Assembly: GCA_034090805.1 (NCBI GenBank)
Contig: JAXDRV010000026.1
Coordinates: forward strand, 1 to 29,802
DNA: 29,802 nt
DNA from: Ornithomonoglobus_A sp034090805
GTDB lineage: Bacteria; Bacillota; Clostridia; UBA1381
Direction of reading: 5' to 3'
In this document: one piece after another, positions 23,602-29,802 of the stretch
Numbering within the stretch: position 1 is the stretch's first letter
Layout of the letters: each line of letters begins with the position of its first letter
The notes under the pieces: model-generated
What the model saw: only the letters and a program-made list of their open reading frames with translations
The model's database searches: none
Told to the model about the DNA's origin: nothing
Translations under genes and position numbers: made by a program

Positions 23602-24948
23602 TTATTTAAGTCTCGCTTCAAGCTCCGCCTTCTGATCCTCATATCCCGGCTTGCCTAAAAGCGCAAACATATTTTTCTTATATGATTCAACTCCCGGCTG
23701 GTCAAACGGATTTACTCCGAGCAGATAACCCGAAATTCCGCACGCTTTTTCAAAGAAATACACGAGCTGACCGAAGTTATATGCGTCAAGCTTTGATACC
23801 GTAACCTTAAGGTTAGGCACTCCGCCGTCTATATGTGCAAGAGCCGTACCCTTTGCCGCCATTGAGTTTACAAAATCAATTGTTTTGCCCGAAAGGAAGT
23901 TAAGACCGTCGAGGTTGTCCTCCGTTGCCTGTATCGTTACGTCCTTTCTCGGCTCATCAACAAGCACCGCCGTTTCAAACAGCATTCTCTGTCCCTGCTG
24001 AATATACTGTCCCATCGAGTGAAGGTCACTTGAAAAATCAGCAGCAGCCGGGAAAATACCCTTATTATCCTTTCCCTCGCTTTCGCCGTAAAGCTGCTTC
24101 CACCATTCGCCGAAGTAGTGAAGAGCCGGCTCAAAATTAACCATCATCTCAATGTTTTTGCCCTTTCTGTAAAGAGCGTTTCTTACTGCCGCATACTGGT
24201 AGCACTCATTCTTTGATACATCTGCCTCAGAATACTGCTCACGTGCATCAGCTGCGCCCTTCATCATTTCATCTATATCGATTCCGGCAGCCGCAATCGG
24301 CAAAAGCCCCACTGCCGTAAGCACTGAATATCTGCCTCCCACGTCATCAGGCACAACAAAGGTTTCATAGCCCTCTGCGTCCGCAAGAGTTTTCAGCGCA
24401 CCCTTTGCCTTATCCGTTGTGGCGTAAATTCTTTCCTTTGCGCCCTCCTTGCCGTACTTCTTTTCAAGAAGCTCCTTGAAAATTCTGAAAGCAATTGCCG
24501 GTTCGGTCGTGGTTCCCGATTTTGATATAACATTAACCGATATATCCTTTCCCTCCACAGCCTCAAGCAATTCTGCCATATATGTCGAAGAGATGCTGTT
24601 CCCGGCAAAGAATACTGCCGGTCCTTTTCTCTTATCAGCGTCAAGAGCATTATAGAACGAATGTCCGAGCATTTCAACCGCAGCTCTGGCACCGAGGTAT
24701 GAGCCGCCTATTCCTATTACAACAAGAACGTCTGAATCCTTTCTGATTTTCTCGGCTGCCTTTTTAATCCTTGCAAATTCCTCCTTATCATAATTAATCG
24801 GAAGATCTACCCAGCCAAGGAAATCATTTCCCGCACCGCTGCCCGTATGAAGCATCTCATGAGCCGATTTGATATATCCGCCGATATAATCAACCTCATG
24901 CTGCTCCATAAACGGCAAAGCGCCCGAATAGTCAAATTTTATACTCAT
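23602..24948 (-). CDS. pgi: Glucose-6-phosphate isomerase
   Basis: Pgi interconverts glucose-6-phosphate and fructose-6-phosphate in glycolysis and gluconeogenesis. The 448-residue product is of the shorter Firmicute type. VVIGIGGSYLGARAAVE binds the sugar phosphate. SKSGTTTEPAIAFR, DDVGGRYSVLTAVGLLP and the C-terminal signature NPFDQPGVESYKKNMFALLG are all present. ATG at 24948 is selected since GGAGG lies 9 nt upstream; a TTG three codons earlier is in frame. A promoter at 24985-25013 makes it the first gene of the pgi, P-loop and thrC unit. Confidence 0.97.
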   Translation of the reverse strand: MSIKFDYSGALPFMEQHEVDYIGGYIKSAHEMLHTGSGAGNDFLGWVDLPINYDKEEFARIKKAAEKIRKDSDVLVVIGIGGSYLGARAAVEMLGHSFYNALDADKRKGPAVFFAGNSISSTYMAELLEAVEGKDISVNVISKSGTTTEPAIAFRIFKELLEKKYGKEGAKERIYATTDKAKGALKTLADAEGYETFVVPDDVGGRYSVLTAVGLLPIAAAGIDIDEMMKGAADAREQYSEADVSKNECYQYAAVRNALYRKGKNIEMMVNFEPALHYFGEWWKQLYGESEGKDNKGIFPAAADFSSDLHSMGQYIQQGQRMLFETAVLVDEPRKDVTIQATEDNLDGLNFLSGKTIDFVNSMAAKGTALAHIDGGVPNLKVTVSKLDAYNFGQLVYFFEKACGISGYLLGVNPFDQPGVESYKKNMFALLGKPGYEDQKAELEARLK

Positions 24949-24984
24949 GTCTAACAACCTCCAGATATTTATATAGATATTTAT

Positions 24985-25013
24985 ATTTTACCTTATTTTC
25001 AGCGAAAAATCAA
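24985..25013 (-). promoter_or_regulatory. pgi promoter
   Basis: On the minus strand TTGATT (25013-25008), a 17-bp spacer and TAAAAT (24990-24985) make a reasonable SigA-type promoter about 35 nt upstream of pgi. Confidence 0.65.
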
Positions 25014-25102
25014 GTGTTTTGAGATAAAAAGCTTATAAAATTTAACATTACGTCAAAAACGGCGCAAAAAAGGGGATTTTATCCCATGATTTTAAGCAGA
25101 AT

Positions 25103-25129
25103 AAAACAAAAGACTGCCTTATGACAGTC
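25103..25129 (-). terminator. Terminator after khpA
   Basis: On the minus strand GACTGTC, ATAA, GGCAGTC form a hairpin (25129-25112, one bulge), followed by a T-rich run (TTTTGTTTT, 25111-25103). It ends the ylxM-ffh-rpsP-khpA operon 7 nt after the khpA stop. Confidence 0.8.
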
Positions 25130-25136
25130 GTTTTGC

Positions 25137-25367
25137 TTAAATAATATCTACTGCGGCCTTCTTGTTTTCCTTGGCGGCTGCAGCTTTTACAACAGTTCTT
25201 ATTGCTTTTGCAATTCTTCCCTGCTTTCCGATCACCTTGCCCATGTCGCTCTCGGCAACTCTGAGCTCCAGCGTCACTGTCTGCTCCTCGCCGCTGATCT
25301 CTTTTATATCTACCTGCTCCGGATAATCGACAAGTGATTTAGCTATTATTTCTAATACTTCCTTCAT
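25137..25367 (-). CDS. khpA: KH-domain RNA-binding protein KhpA
   Basis: KhpA (YlqC) is a small cytosolic RNA-binding protein that in other Firmicutes pairs with KhpB and affects cell-length control and many transcripts. The 76-residue product is a single KH domain, with the GxxG loop in GKVIGKQGRIAKAIR. ATG at 25367 follows GGAGG by 10 nt. Frames extending upstream overlap rpsP and have no support. It lies 20 nt after rpsP, the conserved order. In many relatives rimM, trmD and rplS follow, but here a terminator and pgi follow instead. Confidence 0.93.
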   Translation of the reverse strand: MKEVLEIIAKSLVDYPEQVDIKEISGEEQTVTLELRVAESDMGKVIGKQGRIAKAIRTVVKAAAAKENKKAAVDII

Positions 25368-25387
25368 TTTAACCTGTCCTCCGTAAC

Positions 25388-25630
25388 TTAGATAATGTTG
25401 GATTTCTTCAAAAGAGCCTTTACAGTATCTGTAGGCTGTGCACCGTTGCCTATCCATTTCTTAACCGCTTCCGCATCAATGTTCACCGTTGCGGGGTCTG
25501 TAAGAGGGTTGTATGTGCCTACCTCTTCTATGAATCTACCTCCACGGGGGTATCTTGAGTCTGCTACAACAACTCTGTAGAACGGAGCCTTCTTTGCACC
25601 CATTCTTCTAAGTCTGATTTTAACTGCCAT
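25388..25630 (-). CDS. rpsP: 30S ribosomal protein S16
   Basis: S16 is a primary-binding protein of the small ribosomal subunit, important for 16S rRNA folding. The 80-residue sequence starts MAVKIRLRRMGAKKAPFYRVV and contains the family block ADSRYPRGGRFIEEVGTYNP. ATG at 25630 is six bases after AGGAGGTG; the frame's upstream ATG (MKKMAVK) lies within the ribosome binding site. It is third in the operon, 60 nt after ffh. Confidence 0.98.
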   Translation of the reverse strand: MAVKIRLRRMGAKKAPFYRVVVADSRYPRGGRFIEEVGTYNPLTDPATVNIDAEAVKKWIGNGAQPTDTVKALLKKSNII

Positions 25631-25690
25631 CTTTTTCACCTCCTGAACAGAATTTAATTATATTGTAATAAGCTTAACTTAATACCGAAT

Positions 25691-27034
25691 TTACATACGT
25701 CCTTTTCTCAGACGCTTAAGCATTTTCTGCTGCTTGCCGCCGCTTAGTTGCTTCATCATTTTCTGCATTTCCTCGAACTGCTTCAAAAGCTGGTTCACGT
25801 CCTGAACTCTCGTTCCGCTGCCCTTAGAAATTCTTACCTTTCTTCCCGCTCCGATTATCTTCGGATTACGGCGCTCCTCCATCGTCATTGACTGGATTAT
25901 TGCTTCTATATGCTTCATTCGTTTTTCGTTTTCCTCGGTGTCAACCGCTTCGAGCATCTTTTTGTCAACGCCCGGCAGCATTCCGAGTATCTGCGAAAAC
26001 GATCCTAATTTTCTTATCTGCTTGAACTGCTCCAAAAAGTCGTCAAGGTCAAACTGCTGTTTTCTGATTTTCGCCTCAAGCTCTCTCGCCTGCTTATCGT
26101 CTATCGCCTCCTGCGCCTTATCGATAAGCGTAAGCACATCGCCCATACCGAGTATTCTCGATGCCATTCTGTCCGGGTGGAATGCCTCAAGATCGCTGAG
26201 CTTTTCTCCCACAGACGCAAACTTTATCGGCTTGCCCGTTACCTGCTTAACCGAAAGCGCCGCACCGCCTCGTGTGTCGCCGTCAAGCTTCGAAAGAATT
26301 ACTCCCGTCACGTCAAGCTGCTCGTTAAACGCCTTTGCCACGTTTACCGCATCCTGACCTGTCATTGCGTCGACAACAAGCAGTATCTCCGTCGGCGAAA
26401 CCTCCGCTTTAATTTCCTCAAGCTCCTCCATGAGCTGCTCATCTATATGAAGTCTTCCGGCAGTATCAAGTATTACCGGGTCATTTCCGTGCTTTAATGC
26501 GTGAGCGACAGCCTCTTTTGCTATTGTGACCGGACTTGTATCTGTTCCCATATCAAATACGGGAATCTGTATCTGATCACCCAGTACGTGAAGCTGCTTG
26601 ACCGCTGCCGGGCGGTAAATATCGCACGCCGCCATCAGCGGACGTCTGCCCTGCTTACGGAGATTAAGCGCAAGCTTTCCCGTTGCGGTTGTTTTACCTG
26701 CTCCCTGAAGGCCGCACATCATTATTACAGTCGGAGGCTTTGATGCAAATTCAAGACGGGATACCTCCCCGCCGATCATCTGCGTAAGCTCATCGTTTAC
26801 TATTTTGACAAGCTGCTGCGCCGGAGTCAACGACTCCATTATCTCCTGTCCGAGAGCCTTCTCCGATACGGCTGCGACAAATTCCTTTACAACCTTAAAG
26901 TTTACATCCGCCTCAAGCAGCGCAAGCTTTATTTCACGCATTGCGTCCTTGATGTCCTTTTCGCTCAGCTTGCCCTTGCCTCTGAGCTTTTTAAACACGC
27001 CCTGAAGCTTATCTCCCAAGCTTTCAAACGCCAT
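25691..27034 (-). CDS. ffh: Signal recognition particle protein Ffh (SRP54)
   Basis: Ffh is the GTPase that, with SRP RNA, targets nascent membrane proteins to FtsY and the translocon. In 447 residues: N domain (1-95), G domain with G1 GLQGAGKTT (108-116), DTAGRLHID (G3) and TKLDGD-type SKLDGDTRGGAALS (G4 region), and a Met-rich M domain (about 300-447) ending MQKMMKQLSGG and KMLKRLRKGRM. Length and motifs are normal. ATG at 27034 follows GGAGG by 7 nt, just after ylxM. The SRP RNA gene was not found in the window. Confidence 0.98.
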   Translation of the reverse strand: MAFESLGDKLQGVFKKLRGKGKLSEKDIKDAMREIKLALLEADVNFKVVKEFVAAVSEKALGQEIMESLTPAQQLVKIVNDELTQMIGGEVSRLEFASKPPTVIMMCGLQGAGKTTATGKLALNLRKQGRRPLMAACDIYRPAAVKQLHVLGDQIQIPVFDMGTDTSPVTIAKEAVAHALKHGNDPVILDTAGRLHIDEQLMEELEEIKAEVSPTEILLVVDAMTGQDAVNVAKAFNEQLDVTGVILSKLDGDTRGGAALSVKQVTGKPIKFASVGEKLSDLEAFHPDRMASRILGMGDVLTLIDKAQEAIDDKQARELEAKIRKQQFDLDDFLEQFKQIRKLGSFSQILGMLPGVDKKMLEAVDTEENEKRMKHIEAIIQSMTMEERRNPKIIGAGRKVRISKGSGTRVQDVNQLLKQFEEMQKMMKQLSGGKQQKMLKRLRKGRM

Positions 27035-27054
27035 ATTGCCGCCTCCTTTTTATA

Positions 27055-27387
27055 TTAAATGATGCCTTCCATTTCATTCAGTATTCGTATGACCTCGCCG
27101 CCATCAAAATCCTCTGCACTTTCGACAACGGCTTTAATACTTTTGATTTTACTTTTTATATCGGCAAACCTCTTTGCAAGTCCGAGCGTTTCCTCAAGCT
27201 CCGTCAGTCTGCGTTCGCCGTGCTTTATCAAATCACGCGCACCCTGGCGGCTTATATCAAGCTCCTCCGCTATCTCGGCAAGCGACATATCCTGGTTATA
27301 ATACATATCCATGGCGTCATAACGCTTGTCTGTCAGAAGTCCTCCGTAAAAATCCATCAATATAGCAATATTCAAATCCTTAGCCAT
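27055..27387 (-). CDS. ylxM: YlxM family helix-turn-helix protein, putative Ffh-associated regulator
   Basis: The 110-residue protein contains the YlxM/p13 signature: ILMDFYGGLLTDKRYDAMDMYYNQDMSLAEIAEELDISRQGARDLIKHGERRLTELE is a sigma-70-region-4-like helix-turn-helix (about residues 10-65). A short acidic C-terminus follows. It almost always precedes ffh; in Streptococcus it modulates SRP assembly and RNA-dependent GTPase activity. It is the promoter-proximal gene of this operon. ATG at 27387 has an atypical GGTGGT site four bases upstream. A hairpin at 27397-27418 forms the very 5' end of the mRNA. Confidence 0.92.
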   Translation of the reverse strand: MAKDLNIAILMDFYGGLLTDKRYDAMDMYYNQDMSLAEIAEELDISRQGARDLIKHGERRLTELEETLGLAKRFADIKSKIKSIKAVVESAEDFDGGEVIRILNEMEGII

Positions 27388-27396
27388 AGCACCACC

Positions 27397-27418
27397 TGTA
27401 AAGTATTTTATCTTTACA
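27397..27418 (-). promoter_or_regulatory. 5'-terminal hairpin of the ylxM-ffh mRNA
   Basis: TGTAAAG (27397-27403) and CTTTACA (27412-27418) form a perfect 7-bp dyad with an 8-nt loop. It begins at the predicted transcription start (about 27420) and ends right against the GGTGGT ribosome binding site. It could be an operator or an mRNA 5'-end stabiliser. Confidence 0.5.
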
Positions 27419-27427
27419 CCATGAAAG

Positions 27428-27456
27428 ATTATACCCTATTATTTGAATTTTGTCAA
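27428..27456 (-). promoter_or_regulatory. ylxM-ffh-rpsP-khpA promoter
   Basis: On the minus strand TTGACA (27456-27451), a 17-bp spacer and TATAAT (27433-27428) match the SigA consensus perfectly, as expected for a ribosomal protein and SRP operon. Confidence 0.92.
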
Positions 27457-27540
27457 CCCATATATGCAAAAAAATCTGCAAATTTTAAGTTTAATTTTGC
27501 TTTCCCTTTTGTTTAATATGACGTAATGGTGTGATTTTTA

Positions 27541-27569
27541 TTGCAATCTGTCACAAAATAATATATAAT
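27541..27569 (+). promoter_or_regulatory. purF-thiE promoter
   Basis: TTGCAA (27541-27546), a 17-bp spacer and TATAAT (27564-27569) lie about 50 nt upstream of purF. Immediately after the start a hairpin ATGCTTCC/GGAGGCAT (27583-27590, 27594-27601, one G-U pair) occupies the short leader. No purine or TPP riboswitch consensus is visible. Confidence 0.8.
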
Positions 27570-27620
27570 TAATGAAGAAAAAATGCTTCCTGCGGAGGCA
27601 TAACGAAAGGAACATCGGTT

Positions 27621-29033
27621 ATGGAAGAGGACAGAAGATTAGGCGAAGAATGCGGTGTGTTTGCGATTTACGATCCAAAAGGGGACTGCGCAAGGACGAC
27701 GTATTACGGTCTGTACGCATTGCAGCACAGAGGACAGGAAAGCTGCGGCATTGCCGTCAACAACAATCGTGACATAACATATCACAAGGATATGGGGCTT
27801 GTAAATGATGTTTTTGACGAGTCTGTTTTACAAAAGCTTAACGGTACAATGGCAGTAGGTCATGTGAGATATTCGACAACGGGAGAATCACTGCGTGAAA
27901 ACGCACAGCCGCTTGTACTGAGGTACGTCAAGGGAAACATTGCGCTTGCTCATAACGGGAATCTTGTGAACAAGGAGCAGTTAGAACAGGAGCTTAGCGT
28001 ATCGGGAGCGATTTTCCAGACGACAACCGATACGGAAATGATCGCATACACAATCGCAAAGGAGCGTTTGAACTGCGGCAGCATTGAAAAGGCGGTGGAA
28101 AATACCGTTCCGCATCTTTCGGGCGCTTTTTCGCTTATCGTAATGAGCCCGCAGAAGCTTATTGCTGCACGTGACCCATGGGGATTCCGTCCGCTTTGCA
28201 TGGGCAAAAGAGGCGATGCGATAATTTTCGCCTCGGAAACGTGTGCGCTTGACAGCGTAGGTGCGGAATTTGTGCGTGAGCTTGAGCCGGGCGAGATTGT
28301 CGTTGTAAAGCACGGCGAGGTTACAAGCATAAACACCTACGTCAACAAAAAGCCGCATACAATGTGTATATTTGAATATCTTTATTTTGCCCGTCCCGAC
28401 AGCATAATCGAAGGTCAGTCGGCTCACGACTCCCGTATGCTTGCCGGAAAATATCTTGCAATAGAGCATCCGGCAGAAGCAGACGTTGTAATCGGCGTTC
28501 CCGATTCGGGACTGTCGGCGGCAATGGGCTTTGCCCGTCAGTCGGGCATTCCTTACGGCATAGGCTTTGTCAAAAACAAGTATATCGGCAGAACCTTTAT
28601 CCAGCCTACTCAGGAAATGCGTGAAAATTCCGTAATGATAAAGCTTAATGTATTAAAAAGCACGGTTGAGGGAAAACGTGTTGTTATGGTTGACGATTCC
28701 ATCGTAAGAGGCACCACCTCCAAAAGAATAGTCAGCCTGTTAAGAAGCTTCGGTGCAACCGAGGTGCACGTCCGCTCCTCCGCTCCCCCGTTCCGCTATC
28801 CGTGCTACTTCGGTACGGACGTACCCTCACAGGAGCAGCTTATTGCCTGCAAATATAAAAATATGGAGGAAATATGCCAAGCCATAGGTGCAGACAGTAT
28901 AGGCTTTTTGAGTGTTGACGTACTTTCCAAAATTATCCCCAACGCACGCTGCTCATACTGTGACGGTTGCTTCAGCGGAAGCTATCCCATAGATGTGAGC
29001 TGCAAATACGAAAAGGAATACAGCGATGATTAA
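27621..29033 (+). CDS. purF: Amidophosphoribosyltransferase
   Basis: PurF transfers the glutamine amide to PRPP, giving phosphoribosylamine, the first committed step of purine synthesis and of AIR for thiamine. The 470-residue protein has a 10-residue propeptide ahead of the nucleophile Cys11 (GEE-CGVFAIY), a Ntn glutaminase domain (LQHRGQESCGIA, YSTTGESLRENAQP) and a phosphoribosyltransferase domain with the PRPP loop VVMVDDSIVRGTTS. Cysteines of the 4Fe-4S cluster of Bacillus-type PurF are in YPCYFGTD and RCSYCDGCFSG. ATG at 27621 follows AAAGGA by 9 nt. It stands alone, not in a pur operon, and its last 8 nt overlap thiE. Confidence 0.98.
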   Translation: MEEDRRLGEECGVFAIYDPKGDCARTTYYGLYALQHRGQESCGIAVNNNRDITYHKDMGLVNDVFDESVLQKLNGTMAVGHVRYSTTGESLRENAQPLVLRYVKGNIALAHNGNLVNKEQLEQELSVSGAIFQTTTDTEMIAYTIAKERLNCGSIEKAVENTVPHLSGAFSLIVMSPQKLIAARDPWGFRPLCMGKRGDAIIFASETCALDSVGAEFVRELEPGEIVVVKHGEVTSINTYVNKKPHTMCIFEYLYFARPDSIIEGQSAHDSRMLAGKYLAIEHPAEADVVIGVPDSGLSAAMGFARQSGIPYGIGFVKNKYIGRTFIQPTQEMRENSVMIKLNVLKSTVEGKRVVMVDDSIVRGTTSKRIVSLLRSFGATEVHVRSSAPPFRYPCYFGTDVPSQEQLIACKYKNMEEICQAIGADSIGFLSVDVLSKIIPNARCSYCDGCFSGSYPIDVSCKYEKEYSDD

Positions 29034-29667
29034 AAAGGAACAGATATTGTTATATGCGGTAACCGATCGCACTTGTCTGAAAGACGGTCAAACGCTTGCG
29101 GAGGCGGTAAGACTTGCGCTCGAGGGCGGCGTTACGCTTGTTCAGCTCAGAGAAAAGCACATGGACAAGGAGGAATTTATAAAATCGGCATTGGAAATAA
29201 AAAAAATATGCCGTGAATTTAACGTTCCCCTTATCATAAACGACAGCATAGATGTGTGCCTTGCAGCAGATGCGGACGGAGTACACCTCGGTCAGGGAGA
29301 TATGCCGATAGAACAGGCACGAAAGCTTTTGGGGAATGAGAAAATAATAGGAATCACGGCAAGAACCCCGGAGCAGGCAGCTGCAGCCGAAAAAGGCGGA
29401 GCGGATTATATCGGTTCGGGAGCGATTTTCGGAACCTTTACCAAAAGCGACGCAAAAAAAATGGAGCCGGAAACGCTGCGTAAAATCACCTCGTCGGTTT
29501 CTATCCCCGTTGCCGCAATAGGCGGAATAACAGCCGAAAACGCAGACGGTCTTAAGGGGCTCGGCATAAGCGGGGCAGCAGTCGTATCGGGTATATTCGC
29601 CCAAGACGACATAAAGGCGGCGGCAAGCAGGCTGAAACAGAAAATCATGAGTTTAATGGGAGATTAA
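29026..29667 (+). CDS. thiE: Thiamine-phosphate synthase
   Basis: ThiE joins HMP pyrophosphate and thiazole phosphate to thiamine monophosphate. The 213-residue protein is a TIM barrel showing LLYAVTDRTCLKDG, VTLVQLREK, LIINDSIDVCLAADADGVHLGQGDMP (substrate pyrophosphate and magnesium site), IGITARTPEQA, YIGSGAIFGTFTKSDA and PVAAIGGI, in the family order and length. It starts in the overlap ATGATTAA with the end of purF, so it depends on translational coupling. It has no promoter or TPP riboswitch of its own in view. Confidence 0.96.
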   Translation: MIKKEQILLYAVTDRTCLKDGQTLAEAVRLALEGGVTLVQLREKHMDKEEFIKSALEIKKICREFNVPLIINDSIDVCLAADADGVHLGQGDMPIEQARKLLGNEKIIGITARTPEQAAAAEKGGADYIGSGAIFGTFTKSDAKKMEPETLRKITSSVSIPVAAIGGITAENADGLKGLGISGAAVVSGIFAQDDIKAAASRLKQKIMSLMGD

Positions 29668-29802
29668 CGTGAAAAATAAGCTGCGCATCTTGCCCTTTAT
29701 CGGAGCTTGAAGTATCAACATACGTCGGCACTCCTCAAAAGAGCAATCTGCTTGCTTCTTTTCCACGTTATGATTTGTGCCGCCGCAGGGCGGCGGAATG
29801 GA
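29668..29802. other. Intergenic end of window with GC-rich hairpin
   Basis: After thiE no gene is supported. A palindrome CCGCCGC/GCGGCGG with an AGG loop lies at about 29781-29797. No T run follows it within the window. Confidence 0.6.

Noticed and set aside
27570..27620. Purine or TPP riboswitch before purF-thiE
   Set aside because: The leader of about 45 nt is too short and lacks both consensus cores.
27572..27772. Open frame overlapping the purF start
   Set aside because: It is out of frame with purF, extremely Arg-rich, and its start falls in the leader hairpin without a ribosome binding site.
29653..29766. 37-codon minus-strand frame at the window end, GTG start
   Set aside because: It overlaps the thiE end, has no ribosome binding site and no recognisable similarity; the adjacent 13-codon plus-strand frame at 29669 is equally unsupported.

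Overview
The window reads as a chromosomal segment of a spore-forming, low-to-mid GC Firmicute of class Clostridia (Oscillospiraceae/Eubacteriales-like). The reasons are a germination protease gene (gpr), a YmfF/YmfH-type M16 peptidase pair, the ylxM-ffh-rpsP-khpA block, a PurF with a cleavable propeptide and C-terminal Fe-S cysteines, strong GGAGG ribosome binding sites and textbook SigA promoters. It is mostly housekeeping sequence. No integrase, transposase, tRNA or rRNA gene, and no CRISPR array, was found. The identifications come from motifs and remembered family sequences; no database search was run.

Layout. 1-188: stacked palindromes upstream of gpr. 195-3680 (+): gpr, then a promoter and two adjacent M16 peptidase genes, one lacking the zinc motif and one with it. 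3767-3809: bidirectional terminator. 3811-5436 (-): a divergent, membrane-anchored oleate-hydratase-family protein, flanked by degenerate intergenic repeats. 5437-5879: repeat-rich intergenic region with a large palindrome whose right arm looks like a type II CRISPR repeat. 5880-7520 (-): glnK-amt ammonium operon, preceded by a structured leader with two related hairpins. 7892-12429 (+): carA-carB, preceded by a strong promoter, a 27-codon leader ORF, a T-rich tract and an intrinsic terminator. This arrangement matches the UTP-sensitive attenuation of enterobacterial pyrBI. 12465-15701 (-): ruvA-ruvB-amidase. 15971-16738 (+): nitrilase-superfamily amidase that seems to start at ACG. 16805-21367 (-): galK, membrane-anchored polysaccharide deacetylase, acyl-CoA synthetase-like enzyme. 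21584-24948 (-): pgi, small P-loop protein, thrC. 25137-27387 (-): ylxM-ffh-rpsP-khpA. 27621-29667 (+): purF and thiE overlapping by 8 nt. 29668-29802: no gene supported.

How the genes work together. The centre of the window handles nitrogen and nucleotide supply: ammonium uptake and its PII sensor are transcribed divergently from carbamoyl-phosphate synthetase, and both units carry elaborate 5' leaders that look like transcription attenuators. PurF makes the amine that leads to AIR, the branch metabolite for purines and for the thiamine pyrimidine, and it is translationally coupled to thiE. The best candidates for undescribed biology are the carAB leader and the glnK-amt leader. After these come the CRISPR-repeat-like palindrome and the active-site-deficient oleate hydratase homologue beside it.
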